Below are positions 6,790 to 13,222 of a stretch of DNA of 13,222 bases, piece by piece (position 1 is the first letter of the stretch; every line of letters starts with the position of its first letter). The notes under the pieces were generated by a model. It saw only the letters and a list, made by a program, of their open reading frames with translations, was not told the origin of the DNA and made no database searches. Origin of the DNA: Methanothermococcus okinawensis (lineage in GTDB: Archaea > AGJL01 > Methanococci > Methanococcales > Methanococcaceae). Location: positions 1-13,222 of the forward strand of contig DQVW01000036.1 of the NCBI GenBank assembly GCA_015661555.1, given 5' to 3'. Made by a program: the position numbers and the translations under genes.

Positions 6790-9700
6790 TAAGGATAGCC
6801 TTTGTGTCAACAGTGGATAGTGACGACTTAATTTTTGAGGAGGCCTACAAGGAGGTTAAAGATATCCTGGAGTTCAGGATACTGAAGAACGACTGTAGTG
6901 AAGAGGAGTTTAAGGAGTTTTTAGAGTTTGTTAAGAAATCCAACGTGGTCTTTGCAAAACTTATGGGAGGGAGAGATGCCTTCAAGTATTTCCACAAGTT
7001 GAAAAGGGTTACCTTGGAGTACAACATTCCCTTTATCCCTTTACCTACAGTGAACGAGGTACATCCAGATCTCCTGGAGGCCACCACCGTAGAGGAGGAG
7101 GTAAGGGAGAAGGTGAGGAAGTATCTAAGTTACGAGGGTGTTGAAAACTACAAGAATCTACTTCTATACCTGGCAAGTACCTTTGGAGACAGTTCCATAG
7201 AATATGAAGAACCAAAGCCCATGCCCTGGCAGGGTATATATTACAAGGGCAGGTACTTTGAAAATCTAGAGGAGTATCTATCCTTTTTAGGTATATCCAG
7301 GGAGGAGTTGAGGAGGAGACCTACCATAGGGATACTCTTCTATAGAAACTGGTTTATTGCCAACAACATAGACTACATAGATACCCTTATAGAGGTTATC
7401 GAGAGAAAGGGAGGTATCCCCATAGGGGTATTCTCCTCCCATCTGAAAAACGACTTAGGAGCACTTGGTACCCTGGAAACCTTTAGGAGATACTTCTACC
7501 TAGATGGAAGGCCAATAATAGATGTGTTGATAAACACCACCATGTTTACACTTACCATGGGTATAAGGGATGACTACCTGGAGGAGCCCCAATTCCTCAA
7601 GGAGTTTAACACCCCTATACTTCAGGGGATAGTATCTACAGGTTATATCGAGGAGTGGGAGAGATCTGAGAGAGGTCTCAACCCTATAGATCTCGTTATC
7701 GGCATGGCTATGCCAGAGTTTGACGGGGCAATAATACACTTCCCAATAGGTGGGAAGAAGAAGGTCAAAGAGGGTAGAGTTGGAGTCCCTATTGTAAAGT
7801 ACAAACCTATTAGGGATAGATGTGAGAAGATAGTGGATCTGGCCTTGAAGTATACAGATTTAAAGTTAAAGGATAACAGGGAGAAGAGGATTGCCATAAT
7901 ATTCCACAACTACCCACCGAGAAATGACAAGATTGCATCTGCCTTTGGATTGGACAGTCCAGAGAGTGTTGTAAATATACTTAGAGAGTTAAAGAGAAGG
8001 GGCTTCCATGTAGAGAGGGTATACAGGAATGGAAATGAACTTATGGAGGAGATATTGAATCATGTAACTAACGATATAAGGTTTCTAAGTGAGGAGATGG
8101 TTAAGAGGGCTGTAGGTAGTATAGATAGGGAGGCCTATGAGGGATGGTTTAAGAGACTATCTGAGAAGGTTAGGAAGGAATTGGTGGAGCACTGGGGCTC
8201 TATCCCTGGGGAGGTTATGAACTTTAGTGGAAAACTGATAATCCCAGGGATTATAAATGGAAATGTATTCATATCTCTGCAGCCTCCAAGGGGCTTTGGA
8301 GAGGATCCCTCAAAGATCTACCACAGCCCAGATCTCCCTCCCTCCCACTACTACATTGCCTTTTATAAATGGATTAAGGAGGTTTTTAAGGCAGATGCCA
8401 TTATACATGTGGGAAAACATGGTAACTTGGAGTGGCTACCTGGGAAGTGTGTTGGACTCTCCAAGGACTGCTACCCTGATATAAACATGGAACTTCCAAA
8501 TATCTATCCCTATATTGTAAACAACCCAGGTGAAGGTACCCAGGCTAAGAGGAGATCCTACGCTACAATCATATCCCATCTCATCCCTCCCATGACCATC
8601 TCAGAGCTCTACGGAGAGCTCTCTGAACTTGAGAATTATATAGGGGAGTACTACGAGGCAGAAGGTAGGGAAAAGAAGGAATTTCTAAAAGAGAAGATAC
8701 TGGAGAAGATCAAGGCGTTGAGACTCCAGGAGGATCTCCAGGATAGTAAGTTTTTAGATTTTGAGGAGTTACTACTTAAGGTCCATGACTACCTGGAGGA
8801 GATAAAGTACAGAGAGATAAACGACGGGCTTCACATTATGGGAGTGCCCTTGGAGGGGGAGAGATTAATTAATATGCTATTCATGATAGTGAGGTATCAG
8901 TTTAGCTACCTAAAGGGGATTGCAGAGGCTCTAGGGTACAACTGGGAGGAGTTAAATGAACATCCAGGTAGGTATCAGAAGTTGATAGATAAGGTGTACA
9001 GACACGGTATCTCCCTTCTCCAGGAGTACAGCAGTTACAACTTCCAGGAGGAATGTATAGAGAGGTTGAAAACCCTCCCCCTAAATGACACCTTGAGGGA
9101 TGTACTAAAGGTTGTATCCAGGGTATACAGGGACTTGATGAAGGTGGAGGAGGAGATAAAACATACCGTAGATGCTCTAGAGGGATGTTATATACCTCCA
9201 AGGGTTGCAGGAGCTCCAACGAAGGATATAAAGTGCCTTCCCACTGGGAGGAACTTCTACTCCTGTAACCCCCAGGAGATACCTACAAAGTCAGCCTATG
9301 AAATGGGTAAGAGACTTGCAGAGGATCTTATAAGGAAGTACCTAGAGGAGGAGGGAAGATATCCTGAGTACCTGGGAATGGTAATATGGGGATCACCTAC
9401 CATGAGGACAGGAGGAGAGGATATTGGAGAGGTACTATACCTGCTAGGTGTTAGACCTGTATGGAACAAGATGGGAAGGGTTGTAGGTATAGAGGTAATC
9501 CCCTTAGAGGAGTTAAAGAGACCAAGGATAGATGTTACACTAAGGGTAAGTGGTTTATTCAGAGATACGTTTCCCCAGGTTATTGAACTTATAGATGAGG
9601 CTGTAAGGACGGTAGCAAACCTTCCTGAGCCTGAGGAGATGAACTTTGTTAAGAAGCACTACAGGGAGGAGGTGGAGGAAAAGATAAGGAGAGGTATAGA

Positions 9701-10448
9701 TGAGAAGATTGCAAGGGAGAGTAGTCTATATAGGATATTCAGTGATAAACCAGGTACCTATGGGGCAGGGGTTGGCATGGTAATAGAGGAGAAGAACTGG
9801 AGATCTATAGAGGACCTAGCCAAGGTGTATGTCCAGTGGGGGGGATACGCCTACGGTAAAGGTATCTACGGTGTAGATGCCAGGGAGGAGTTTATAAATC
9901 GTCTGTCTAAGATAGAGTTAACTGTGAAGAATGAAGACTCCCAGGAGTGGGATATCTTTGAGGATGATGACTTCAACAGTTATCATGGAGGGTTAATTGC
10001 GGCAGTTACCCACTACTCAGGGAAACAGCCTAGGAGTTATATTGGAGACACCTCTAACAGGGAGAGGATAAAAACGAAAGATCTCAAGGAGGAGGGAAAA
10101 CTGATATTCAGAAGTAAGATATTGAATCCCAAGTGGATAGAGGGTATGAAGAGACATGGGTATAAAGGGGCTGCAGATTTCTCCAAGTATATAGACAACA
10201 TATTCGCCTGGGACTGCACCTCTAACATCATCGACGACTGGATGTACCAGGAGATCGCCAACAACTATGTATTTAACAGGGAGATGGAAGAGTTCTTCAG
10301 GAAAAACAACCCCTATGCCCTTATGAATATTACAGAGCGACTTTTAGAGGCAATAGAGAGGGGTAAGTGGAAGGCCAGTGAAGAGATGAAGGAGAAATTG
10401 AGGAGAAAGTACTTGGAGATCGAGGGTATGGTAGAGGAGAGACTTTAA
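6786..10448 (+). CDS. cobN: CobN/BchH-family metal chelatase large subunit
   Basis: The 1220-residue protein belongs to the CobN/BchH/ChlH family, large subunits that hold a tetrapyrrole while an AAA+ partner drives metal insertion. Length fits CobN. Diagnostic blocks are PSHYYIAFYKWI, HVGKHGNLEWLPGK (541-554), YIVNNPGEGTQAKRR (about 575-589), PTGRNFYSCNP near 820, and IDDWMYQEIANNY (from about 1149). There is no signal peptide, so it is cytoplasmic. The start ATG overlaps the mmp10 stop (ATGA), with GGGGATC 3 nt upstream, giving translational coupling. No ChlI/ChlD-type ATPase subunit lies in the window. In other organisms CobN inserts cobalt into hydrogenobyrinate diamide; in methanogens cobalt is thought to enter early via a CbiX-type chelatase, so the actual substrate here is open (cobalt corrin, nickel, or other). 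Family assignment is firm, exact reaction is not. Confidence 0.85.
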   Translation: MIRIAFVSTVDSDDLIFEEAYKEVKDILEFRILKNDCSEEEFKEFLEFVKKSNVVFAKLMGGRDAFKYFHKLKRVTLEYNIPFIPLPTVNEVHPDLLEATTVEEEVREKVRKYLSYEGVENYKNLLLYLASTFGDSSIEYEEPKPMPWQGIYYKGRYFENLEEYLSFLGISREELRRRPTIGILFYRNWFIANNIDYIDTLIEVIERKGGIPIGVFSSHLKNDLGALGTLETFRRYFYLDGRPIIDVLINTTMFTLTMGIRDDYLEEPQFLKEFNTPILQGIVSTGYIEEWERSERGLNPIDLVIGMAMPEFDGAIIHFPIGGKKKVKEGRVGVPIVKYKPIRDRCEKIVDLALKYTDLKLKDNREKRIAIIFHNYPPRNDKIASAFGLDSPESVVNILRELKRRGFHVERVYRNGNELMEEILNHVTNDIRFLSEEMVKRAVGSIDREAYEGWFKRLSEKVRKELVEHWGSIPGEVMNFSGKLIIPGIINGNVFISLQPPRGFGEDPSKIYHSPDLPPSHYYIAFYKWIKEVFKADAIIHVGKHGNLEWLPGKCVGLSKDCYPDINMELPNIYPYIVNNPGEGTQAKRRSYATIISHLIPPMTISELYGELSELENYIGEYYEAEGREKKEFLKEKILEKIKALRLQEDLQDSKFLDFEELLLKVHDYLEEIKYREINDGLHIMGVPLEGERLINMLFMIVRYQFSYLKGIAEALGYNWEELNEHPGRYQKLIDKVYRHGISLLQEYSSYNFQEECIERLKTLPLNDTLRDVLKVVSRVYRDLMKVEEEIKHTVDALEGCYIPPRVAGAPTKDIKCLPTGRNFYSCNPQEIPTKSAYEMGKRLAEDLIRKYLEEEGRYPEYLGMVIWGSPTMRTGGEDIGEVLYLLGVRPVWNKMGRVVGIEVIPLEELKRPRIDVTLRVSGLFRDTFPQVIELIDEAVRTVANLPEPEEMNFVKKHYREEVEEKIRRGIDEKIARESSLYRIFSDKPGTYGAGVGMVIEEKNWRSIEDLAKVYVQWGGYAYGKGIYGVDAREEFINRLSKIELTVKNEDSQEWDIFEDDDFNSYHGGLIAAVTHYSGKQPRSYIGDTSNRERIKTKDLKEEGKLIFRSKILNPKWIEGMKRHGYKGAADFSKYIDNIFAWDCTSNIIDDWMYQEIANNYVFNREMEEFFRKNNPYALMNITERLLEAIERGKWKASEEMKEKLRRKYLEIEGMVEERL

Positions 10449-10460
10449 CAGTTTGTAATA

Positions 10461-10468
10461 CTTTTTTT
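10461..10468 (+). terminator. Oligo-T terminator after the cobN-like gene
   Basis: C followed by seven T residues begins 13 nt after the stop codon, with no hairpin needed in archaea. It probably ends the mmp10-cobN transcript. Confidence 0.5.
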
Positions 10469-10480
10469 GGAAATTATCAT

Positions 10481-10494
10481 AAATTATAAATAAA
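10481..10494 (+). promoter_or_regulatory. Candidate TATA box upstream of the dockerin/binding-protein remnant
   Basis: AAATTATAAATAAA lies about 70 nt before the ATG of the broken gene and would place a start near 10515, with a leader of about 40 nt. The leader ends in GTTGATATC before the ATG, similar to the TGATATC before mmp10. The promoter may survive although the gene is broken. Confidence 0.35.
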
Positions 10495-10557
10495 TCCCCT
10501 TGGATAATTAATACTCAGTATTACTAATTTTAGATAAAGTATTACAGAGTTGATATC

Positions 10558-11146
10558 ATGAGGAACCCTAATTTCATCCTCCTATCTCTGATACTACTCT
10601 CCCTTCCCCTCTCCTCTGGACTTCAGATGGGGGATATAAACAAAGATGAATATGTGGACATTGCAGATGTGGTGTACCTCTTTAAAAACAGGGATGTGTC
10701 AGTGGAAGAGGGGATCTAAACTGTGACGGTAGTGTAGATATTGCAGATGTAGTGTATCTCTTCAGAAACTACAGGAGATTTAGAAGTCCTGTGGTATTTG
10801 CCGAGAAATTTACCTTAAAGCCACATTGGGATGAGGGATACTGCTATCTGGAGGACTCCAGGGGGAACAAGTTTGTACTTGTTACAGATAAAGGTGAGGC
10901 ACCAGAAGTCCCAGGGGCTGTGGAGGTAAAGGTACCAGTGAAGAGGATAGTTACCGTCTTCTACTCCCCTGTTATTTCAACATTAAAGCCTTTAAGGAGG
11001 GGAGGTTCTACGTATCAAAACCTGACTACTACGTATGGGAGACAAGGGACCCTATAGGCTACATGGAGGATTACGCCAGGATGATACACCCTGAGTTGTT
11101 CCCAGATGGAGATAACAACTTAAAGTACTATGTAAAGCTTAAATAA
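10558..11146 (+). pseudogene. Broken secreted dockerin plus ABC substrate-binding protein gene
   Basis: Three consecutive frames must be joined. Frame one (ATG 10558) gives a signal peptide with a hydrophobic core (residues 6-18) and a first dockerin-like repeat, then stops at TAA 10717. Adding one G to the GGGG run at 10710-10713 restores reading into a second repeat, GDLNCDGSVDIADVVYLF. That frame continues with FAEKFTLKPHWDEGYCYLED and VPVKRIVTVFYSPVIST, which resembles the start of an iron/cobalamin-type periplasmic binding protein. Around 10970-10995 homology jumps to a third frame: KEGRFYVSKPDYYVWET and MEDYARMIHPELF, resembling the C-terminal end of the same family, stopping at TAA 11144-11146. 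The roughly 200 residues expected between are absent. The parent was probably a lipoprotein-like or secreted solute-binding protein carrying a dockerin domain. The substrate is unknown; metal complex is an inference from family and from the neighbouring chelatase gene. Confidence 0.75.
10633..10769 (+). repeat. Duplicated dockerin (EF-hand-like) repeat
   Basis: Two 57-nt copies, 10633-10689 and 10713-10769, encode DINKDEYVDIADVVYLFKN and DLNCDGSVDIADVVYLFRN. Each has the calcium-loop spacing of type I dockerins, with D, N, D, D and D at loop positions 1, 3, 5, 9 and 12. The copies are in different frames because of the missing base between them. Confidence 0.8.
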
Positions 11147-11147
11147 C

Positions 11148-11157
11148 CTTTAAATAC
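11148..11157 (+). promoter_or_regulatory. Candidate TATA box for mfnB
   Basis: CTTTAAATAC is placed about 50 nt upstream of the mfnB ATG, consistent with a leader of about 20 nt. The following T5-A6-T6 tract (11160-11176) may end any transcript of the upstream pseudogene. AT-rich sequence makes both calls weak. Confidence 0.35.
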
Positions 11158-11201
11158 TATTTTTAAAAAATTTTTTATTAAAATACCCTTTAGGTGAAGG
11201 G

Positions 11202-11915
11202 ATGATAGTTCTTATCAGTCCAAAGGACAGGGAGGAGGCTAAAGAGGCTATTGAAGGTGGAGCAGATATTATAGATGTTAAAAATCCCCTGGAAGGGTCC
11301 CTAGGTGCAAACTTCCCCTGGGTTATCAGGGAGATTAGAGATATCACTCCAGAGGATCGTCTAGTTAGTGCAACAGTGGGAGATGTACCTTATAAGCCTG
11401 GAACAGTGACCCTTGCAGCACTTGGAGCAGCTGTAAGTGGGGCAGACTATATAAAAGTGGGACTCTATGGAACAAGATCCTACAGGGAGGCCTTGGATGT
11501 AATGGAGAAGGTGGTAAGGGCAGTTAAAGATATTGACGAGAGTAAGTTAGTGGTGGCTGCAGGGTATGCCGATGCCTACAGGGTAGGTGCTGTAGATCCC
11601 CTTGTAATACCTAAGGTTGCCAGGGATGCTGGCTGTGATGTTGCCATGTTAGATACCGCCCTTAAAGATGGTAAAAGATTATTTGACCACCTAAGTAAGG
11701 AGTTACTCGCTGAGTTTGTAGAGGAGGTTCACACCTACGGGTTGAAGTGTGCATTGGCAGGTTCTATAAAGAAGGAGGACATCCCTGTATTAAAAGAGAT
11801 AGGCTGTGATATAGTAGGTGTTAGGGGGGCGGTATGTACCAGAGGGGATAGAAACAGTGGGAGGATAAAGAGGGAGTTAGTGGAGGAGTTTGTAAAACTT
11901 TGTAAGGAGGAATAA
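11202..11915 (+). CDS. mfnB: (5-formylfuran-3-yl)methyl phosphate synthase, methanofuran biosynthesis
   Basis: MfnB condenses two molecules of glyceraldehyde 3-phosphate to 4-(hydroxymethyl)-2-furancarboxaldehyde phosphate, the first committed step to the furan ring of methanofuran, the C1 carrier that opens methanogenesis from CO2. The 237-residue protein is a TIM barrel with strands such as MIVLISPKD, GADIIDVKNP, RLVSATVGD and DYIKVGLYG. Lys27 (DVKNP), Lys85 (YIKVG), Asp151 and Lys155 (LDTALKDGK) fall at the numbers I recall for the catalytic and active-site residues of the M. jannaschii enzyme, with Lys27 as the Schiff-base candidate. ALAGSI near 184-189 and VGVRGAVC near 205 are the phosphate-binding end of the barrel. 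AGGTGA lies 4 nt before the ATG. Length matches the family. Downstream is a tRNA gene. Confidence 0.94.
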   Translation: MIVLISPKDREEAKEAIEGGADIIDVKNPLEGSLGANFPWVIREIRDITPEDRLVSATVGDVPYKPGTVTLAALGAAVSGADYIKVGLYGTRSYREALDVMEKVVRAVKDIDESKLVVAAGYADAYRVGAVDPLVIPKVARDAGCDVAMLDTALKDGKRLFDHLSKELLAEFVEEVHTYGLKCALAGSIKKEDIPVLKEIGCDIVGVRGAVCTRGDRNSGRIKRELVEEFVKLCKEE

Positions 11916-11917
11916 GA

Positions 11918-11927
11918 TTAATATATC
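11918..11927 (+). promoter_or_regulatory. Candidate TATA box for the tRNA gene
   Basis: TTAATATATC lies about 30 nt before the first base of the mature tRNA, the right spacing for a TATA box with transcription starting at or just before the tRNA 5' end. Confidence 0.45.
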
Positions 11928-11953
11928 AATTGAGACTATTAGTTAGGATGCAT

Positions 11954-12030
11954 GCCCCTGTGGGCTAGCCTGGATATGCTTGCGAACTGCGGATTCGCAG
12001 ACTCGGGTTCAAATCCCGACAGGGGCACCA
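11954..12030 (+). tRNA. tRNA-Arg (anticodon GCG), CCA encoded
   Basis: The sequence folds as a cloverleaf. The acceptor stem is GCCCCTG with CAGGGGC (7 bp). The anticodon stem is GCGAA with TTCGC (5 bp), and the 7-nt loop CTGCGGA gives T33 and anticodon GCG at 11987-11989, reading CGC and CGU. The T stem is TCGGG with CCCGA, with loop TTCAAAT. The variable loop has four bases. The D stem is weak (one G-U pair and a U-U mismatch) but A14, G18, G19 and A21 are in place. A20 and C35, which are arginine identity bases in bacteria, are present. The 3' ACCA is encoded. The gene lies 38 nt after mfnB and 24 nt before the next ATG, so the hydrolase gene may be on the same transcript. There is no intron. 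Confidence 0.93.
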
Positions 12031-12054
12031 TTTATAACTTTAGAGGGTGTTATC

Positions 12055-12708
12055 ATGATATGCTGGTACGGCCATGCATGTTTTAAAATAGACAGGGTAC
12101 TAGTAGATCCCTTCGTCCCAAACCCCCTCTGTAACATAGGTTACGAGGAAGTTGTTAAGGGGGTTGAAGTCATAGCTGTAACCCATGGACACAGTGACCA
12201 CCTTGGAAACACCGTGGAGATCTCCAAGAGGTACAACATACCTGTGGTATCTAACCATGAGATCTCAGTGTACCTGGGGAAACAGGGAGTTGCTGCAGAG
12301 GGGATGAATATAGGGGGGACCATTGAGATAAAGAACTCAAAGTTGACAATGGTTAAGGCAGAGCACTCCTCAGACATAGATGAAAACACCTCTGGTGGAG
12401 TGGCTGCAGGCTATATAATTAACGACAGGGTCTATCACGCAGGGGATACTGGCCTCTTTGGCGACATGAAACTTATAGGGGAGATATACAGTCCAAAGGT
12501 TGTACTCCTGCCAGTAGGTGGGAGATATACCATGGGACCTGAGGAGGCTGTAAAGGCTGTTGAGTATCTAAATCCAAAGGTATTCATCCCTATGCACTAC
12601 AACACCTTCCCACTGATAGAACAGGATATCTCAGGGCTTGTAAAGAAAGTGGAGGAGATGGGTGTTAAGGTAGTGGTACCTAAAGTTGGAGAGTGTCTAG
12701 ATCTCTAG
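12055..12708 (+). CDS. UPF0173 metallo-beta-lactamase-fold hydrolase
   Basis: The 217-residue cytoplasmic protein belongs to the UPF0173 metal-dependent hydrolase family. Metal ligands are visible in order: H44-x-H46-x-D48-H49 (THGHSDHLGN), H104 (AEHSSD), D131 (HAGDTGLFGD) and H181 (PMHYNT), the dinuclear site of the superfamily. The substrate is not known for this family. The start at ATG 12055 (MICWYGHACFKIDR) is chosen because WYGHACF is the usual N-terminal strand and GGTG lies 5 nt upstream. The longer open frame beginning at 11980 would run through the tRNA and is wrong. Its neighbours, mfnB, a tRNA and ribL, do not define its role. Length is typical. Confidence 0.9.
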   Translation: MICWYGHACFKIDRVLVDPFVPNPLCNIGYEEVVKGVEVIAVTHGHSDHLGNTVEISKRYNIPVVSNHEISVYLGKQGVAAEGMNIGGTIEIKNSKLTMVKAEHSSDIDENTSGGVAAGYIINDRVYHAGDTGLFGDMKLIGEIYSPKVVLLPVGGRYTMGPEEAVKAVEYLNPKVFIPMHYNTFPLIEQDISGLVKKVEEMGVKVVVPKVGECLDL

Positions 12709-12709
12709 C

Positions 12710-12728
12710 TTTTTTAATTAACTTTTTT
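12710..12728 (+). terminator. Two T6 tracts between the hydrolase gene and ribL
   Basis: T6 runs at 12710-12715 and 12723-12728 follow the hydrolase stop directly. They could stop part of the transcription before ribL, yet the 29-nt gap suggests the two genes are cotranscribed. The call is weak. Confidence 0.3.
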
Positions 12729-12737
12729 GTGAGCACT

Positions 12738-13202
12738 ATGAAGAAAGAGAAGATAGTGGTAACTGCCGGTACCTTCGACATTTTGCATCCAGGACACTAC
12801 CACATCCTTAAGTATGCCAAAAGTCTAGGGGATAAACTTATAGTTATAGTGGCCAGGGATGAAACTGTTAAAAAGATAAAGGGCAGAAAACCTATCATAC
12901 CAGAGGAACAGCGAAGGTTAATGGTAGAGGCACTTAAGCCTGTGGACAAGGCCATACTAGGTAGTTTAAATAACATGTTGGAACCTATTTTAAATATTAA
13001 ACCAGATGTTATCGTTTTAGGCCCTGACCAGCAGACCTTTGATCCAGATCAGTTGAAGGAGGAGTTGAAGAGATATAACTTAGATGTAGATGTTGTAAGA
13101 TGTAAGGAGTATGTAAGATGTCCCTTCCATAGCTCCTACGATATTGTTAGGGAGATCATCGAGAGATGGAAGAGAGGGGATTTTATAGATAGCAACAGAT
13201 GA
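12738..13202 (+). CDS. ribL: FAD synthetase (FMN adenylyltransferase), archaeal type
   Basis: RibL transfers AMP from ATP to FMN to make FAD; in archaea it replaces the bifunctional RibF of bacteria. The 154-residue protein is a nucleotidyltransferase of the HIGH superfamily. GTFDILHPGHYHIL holds the HxGH motif (H17-PG-H20), followed by VARDETVKKIKGRKPIIPEEQR (written in part: ARDETV, IKGRKP, IPEEQR), VLGPDQQTF near 95, and RCPFHSSYDIV near 130, which stands at the usual SSS/TxxR position. I recall this block arrangement from the M. jannaschii enzyme. The start at ATG 12738 (MKKEKIVVTAGTF) fits the family; the frame opens earlier, at 12693, but that part overlaps the previous gene. There is only a weak GTGAGC before the ATG. 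The GTG at 12729 is a possible alternative. Confidence 0.92.
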   Translation: MKKEKIVVTAGTFDILHPGHYHILKYAKSLGDKLIVIVARDETVKKIKGRKPIIPEEQRRLMVEALKPVDKAILGSLNNMLEPILNIKPDVIVLGPDQQTFDPDQLKEELKRYNLDVDVVRCKEYVRCPFHSSYDIVREIIERWKRGDFIDSNR

Positions 13203-13222
13203 AATATCCACATTTCTCCCTG

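Noticed and set aside
8902..9219. Minus-strand open frame opposite the cobN-like gene
   Set aside because: The product is rich in Pro, Ser and Cys, with no family resemblance, and it lies entirely across well conserved CobN codons. The other minus-strand frames in 5829-10264 are of the same kind.
10710..10719. Programmed frameshift to express a full dockerin/binding-protein product
   Set aside because: There is no slippery heptamer or downstream structure I can see, and a second frame change with a missing protein core lies further on. Decay explains both.
11980..12054. N-terminal extension of the UPF0173 hydrolase through the tRNA gene
   Set aside because: The extension translates the 3' two thirds of the tRNA; a well placed GGTG and the conserved WYGHACF strand fix the start at 12055.
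1..13222. CRISPR array, insertion sequence or prophage
   Set aside because: There are no regularly spaced direct repeats, no transposase or integrase coding, and no terminal inverted repeats. All intact genes are conserved methanogen chromosomal genes.

Overview
The window comes from a methanogenic archaeon, almost certainly a thermophilic member of the Methanococcales. Reading from both ends of the mcr locus, the minus strand carries mcrB-mcrD-mcrC-mcrG-mcrA followed by the 5' end of mtrE. This is the methyl-coenzyme M reductase I operon followed by the methyl-H4MPT:CoM methyltransferase operon, in the order known from Methanocaldococcus jannaschii. The isoenzyme operon (mrt) normally lacks a C gene, so the presence of mcrC argues for MCR I. 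Ribosome binding sites of the GGAGGTGATC type and oligo-T terminators also fit this group. I cannot name the genus; base composition looks less AT-rich than in most Methanococcales.

Minus strand, 1-5269: mcrBDCGA is compact, with gaps of 4-25 nt. It is driven from a divergent intergenic region at 5270-5481 that holds two TATA-like boxes, a small dyad and a possible leader hairpin. A T-rich terminator follows mcrA, and mtrE has its own TATA box. The encoded enzymes are the last two carbon-handling steps of methanogenesis: Mtr makes methyl-CoM, and MCR reduces it to methane with coenzyme B using nickel cofactor F430. McrC and McrD are the accessory activation and assembly proteins.

Plus strand, 5482-10448: the divergent transcript encodes Mmp10, the cobalamin-dependent radical SAM enzyme that methylates an arginine of McrA. 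A 1220-residue CobN/BchH-type metal chelatase large subunit follows, overlapping mmp10 by 4 nt (ATGA). A cobalamin-dependent MCR-modifying enzyme is therefore translationally coupled to a tetrapyrrole metal-chelatase homologue, beside the operon for a nickel-tetrapyrrole enzyme. This is the most suggestive arrangement in the window.

Plus strand, 10558-11146: a decayed gene with a signal peptide, a dockerin-like pair of calcium-binding repeats, and the two ends of a metal-complex ABC substrate-binding protein. It has two frame changes and appears to have lost its middle.

Plus strand, 11202-13202: mfnB (methanofuran biosynthesis), a tRNA-Arg(GCG) with encoded CCA, a UPF0173 metallo-beta-lactamase-fold hydrolase, and ribL (archaeal FAD synthetase). 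These are conserved housekeeping and cofactor genes. No gene-free stretch exceeds 300 bases, and I see no insertion sequence, CRISPR array or prophage. I did not find a wholly new system; the most promising leads are the mmp10-cobN coupling and the wrecked dockerin/binding-protein gene.
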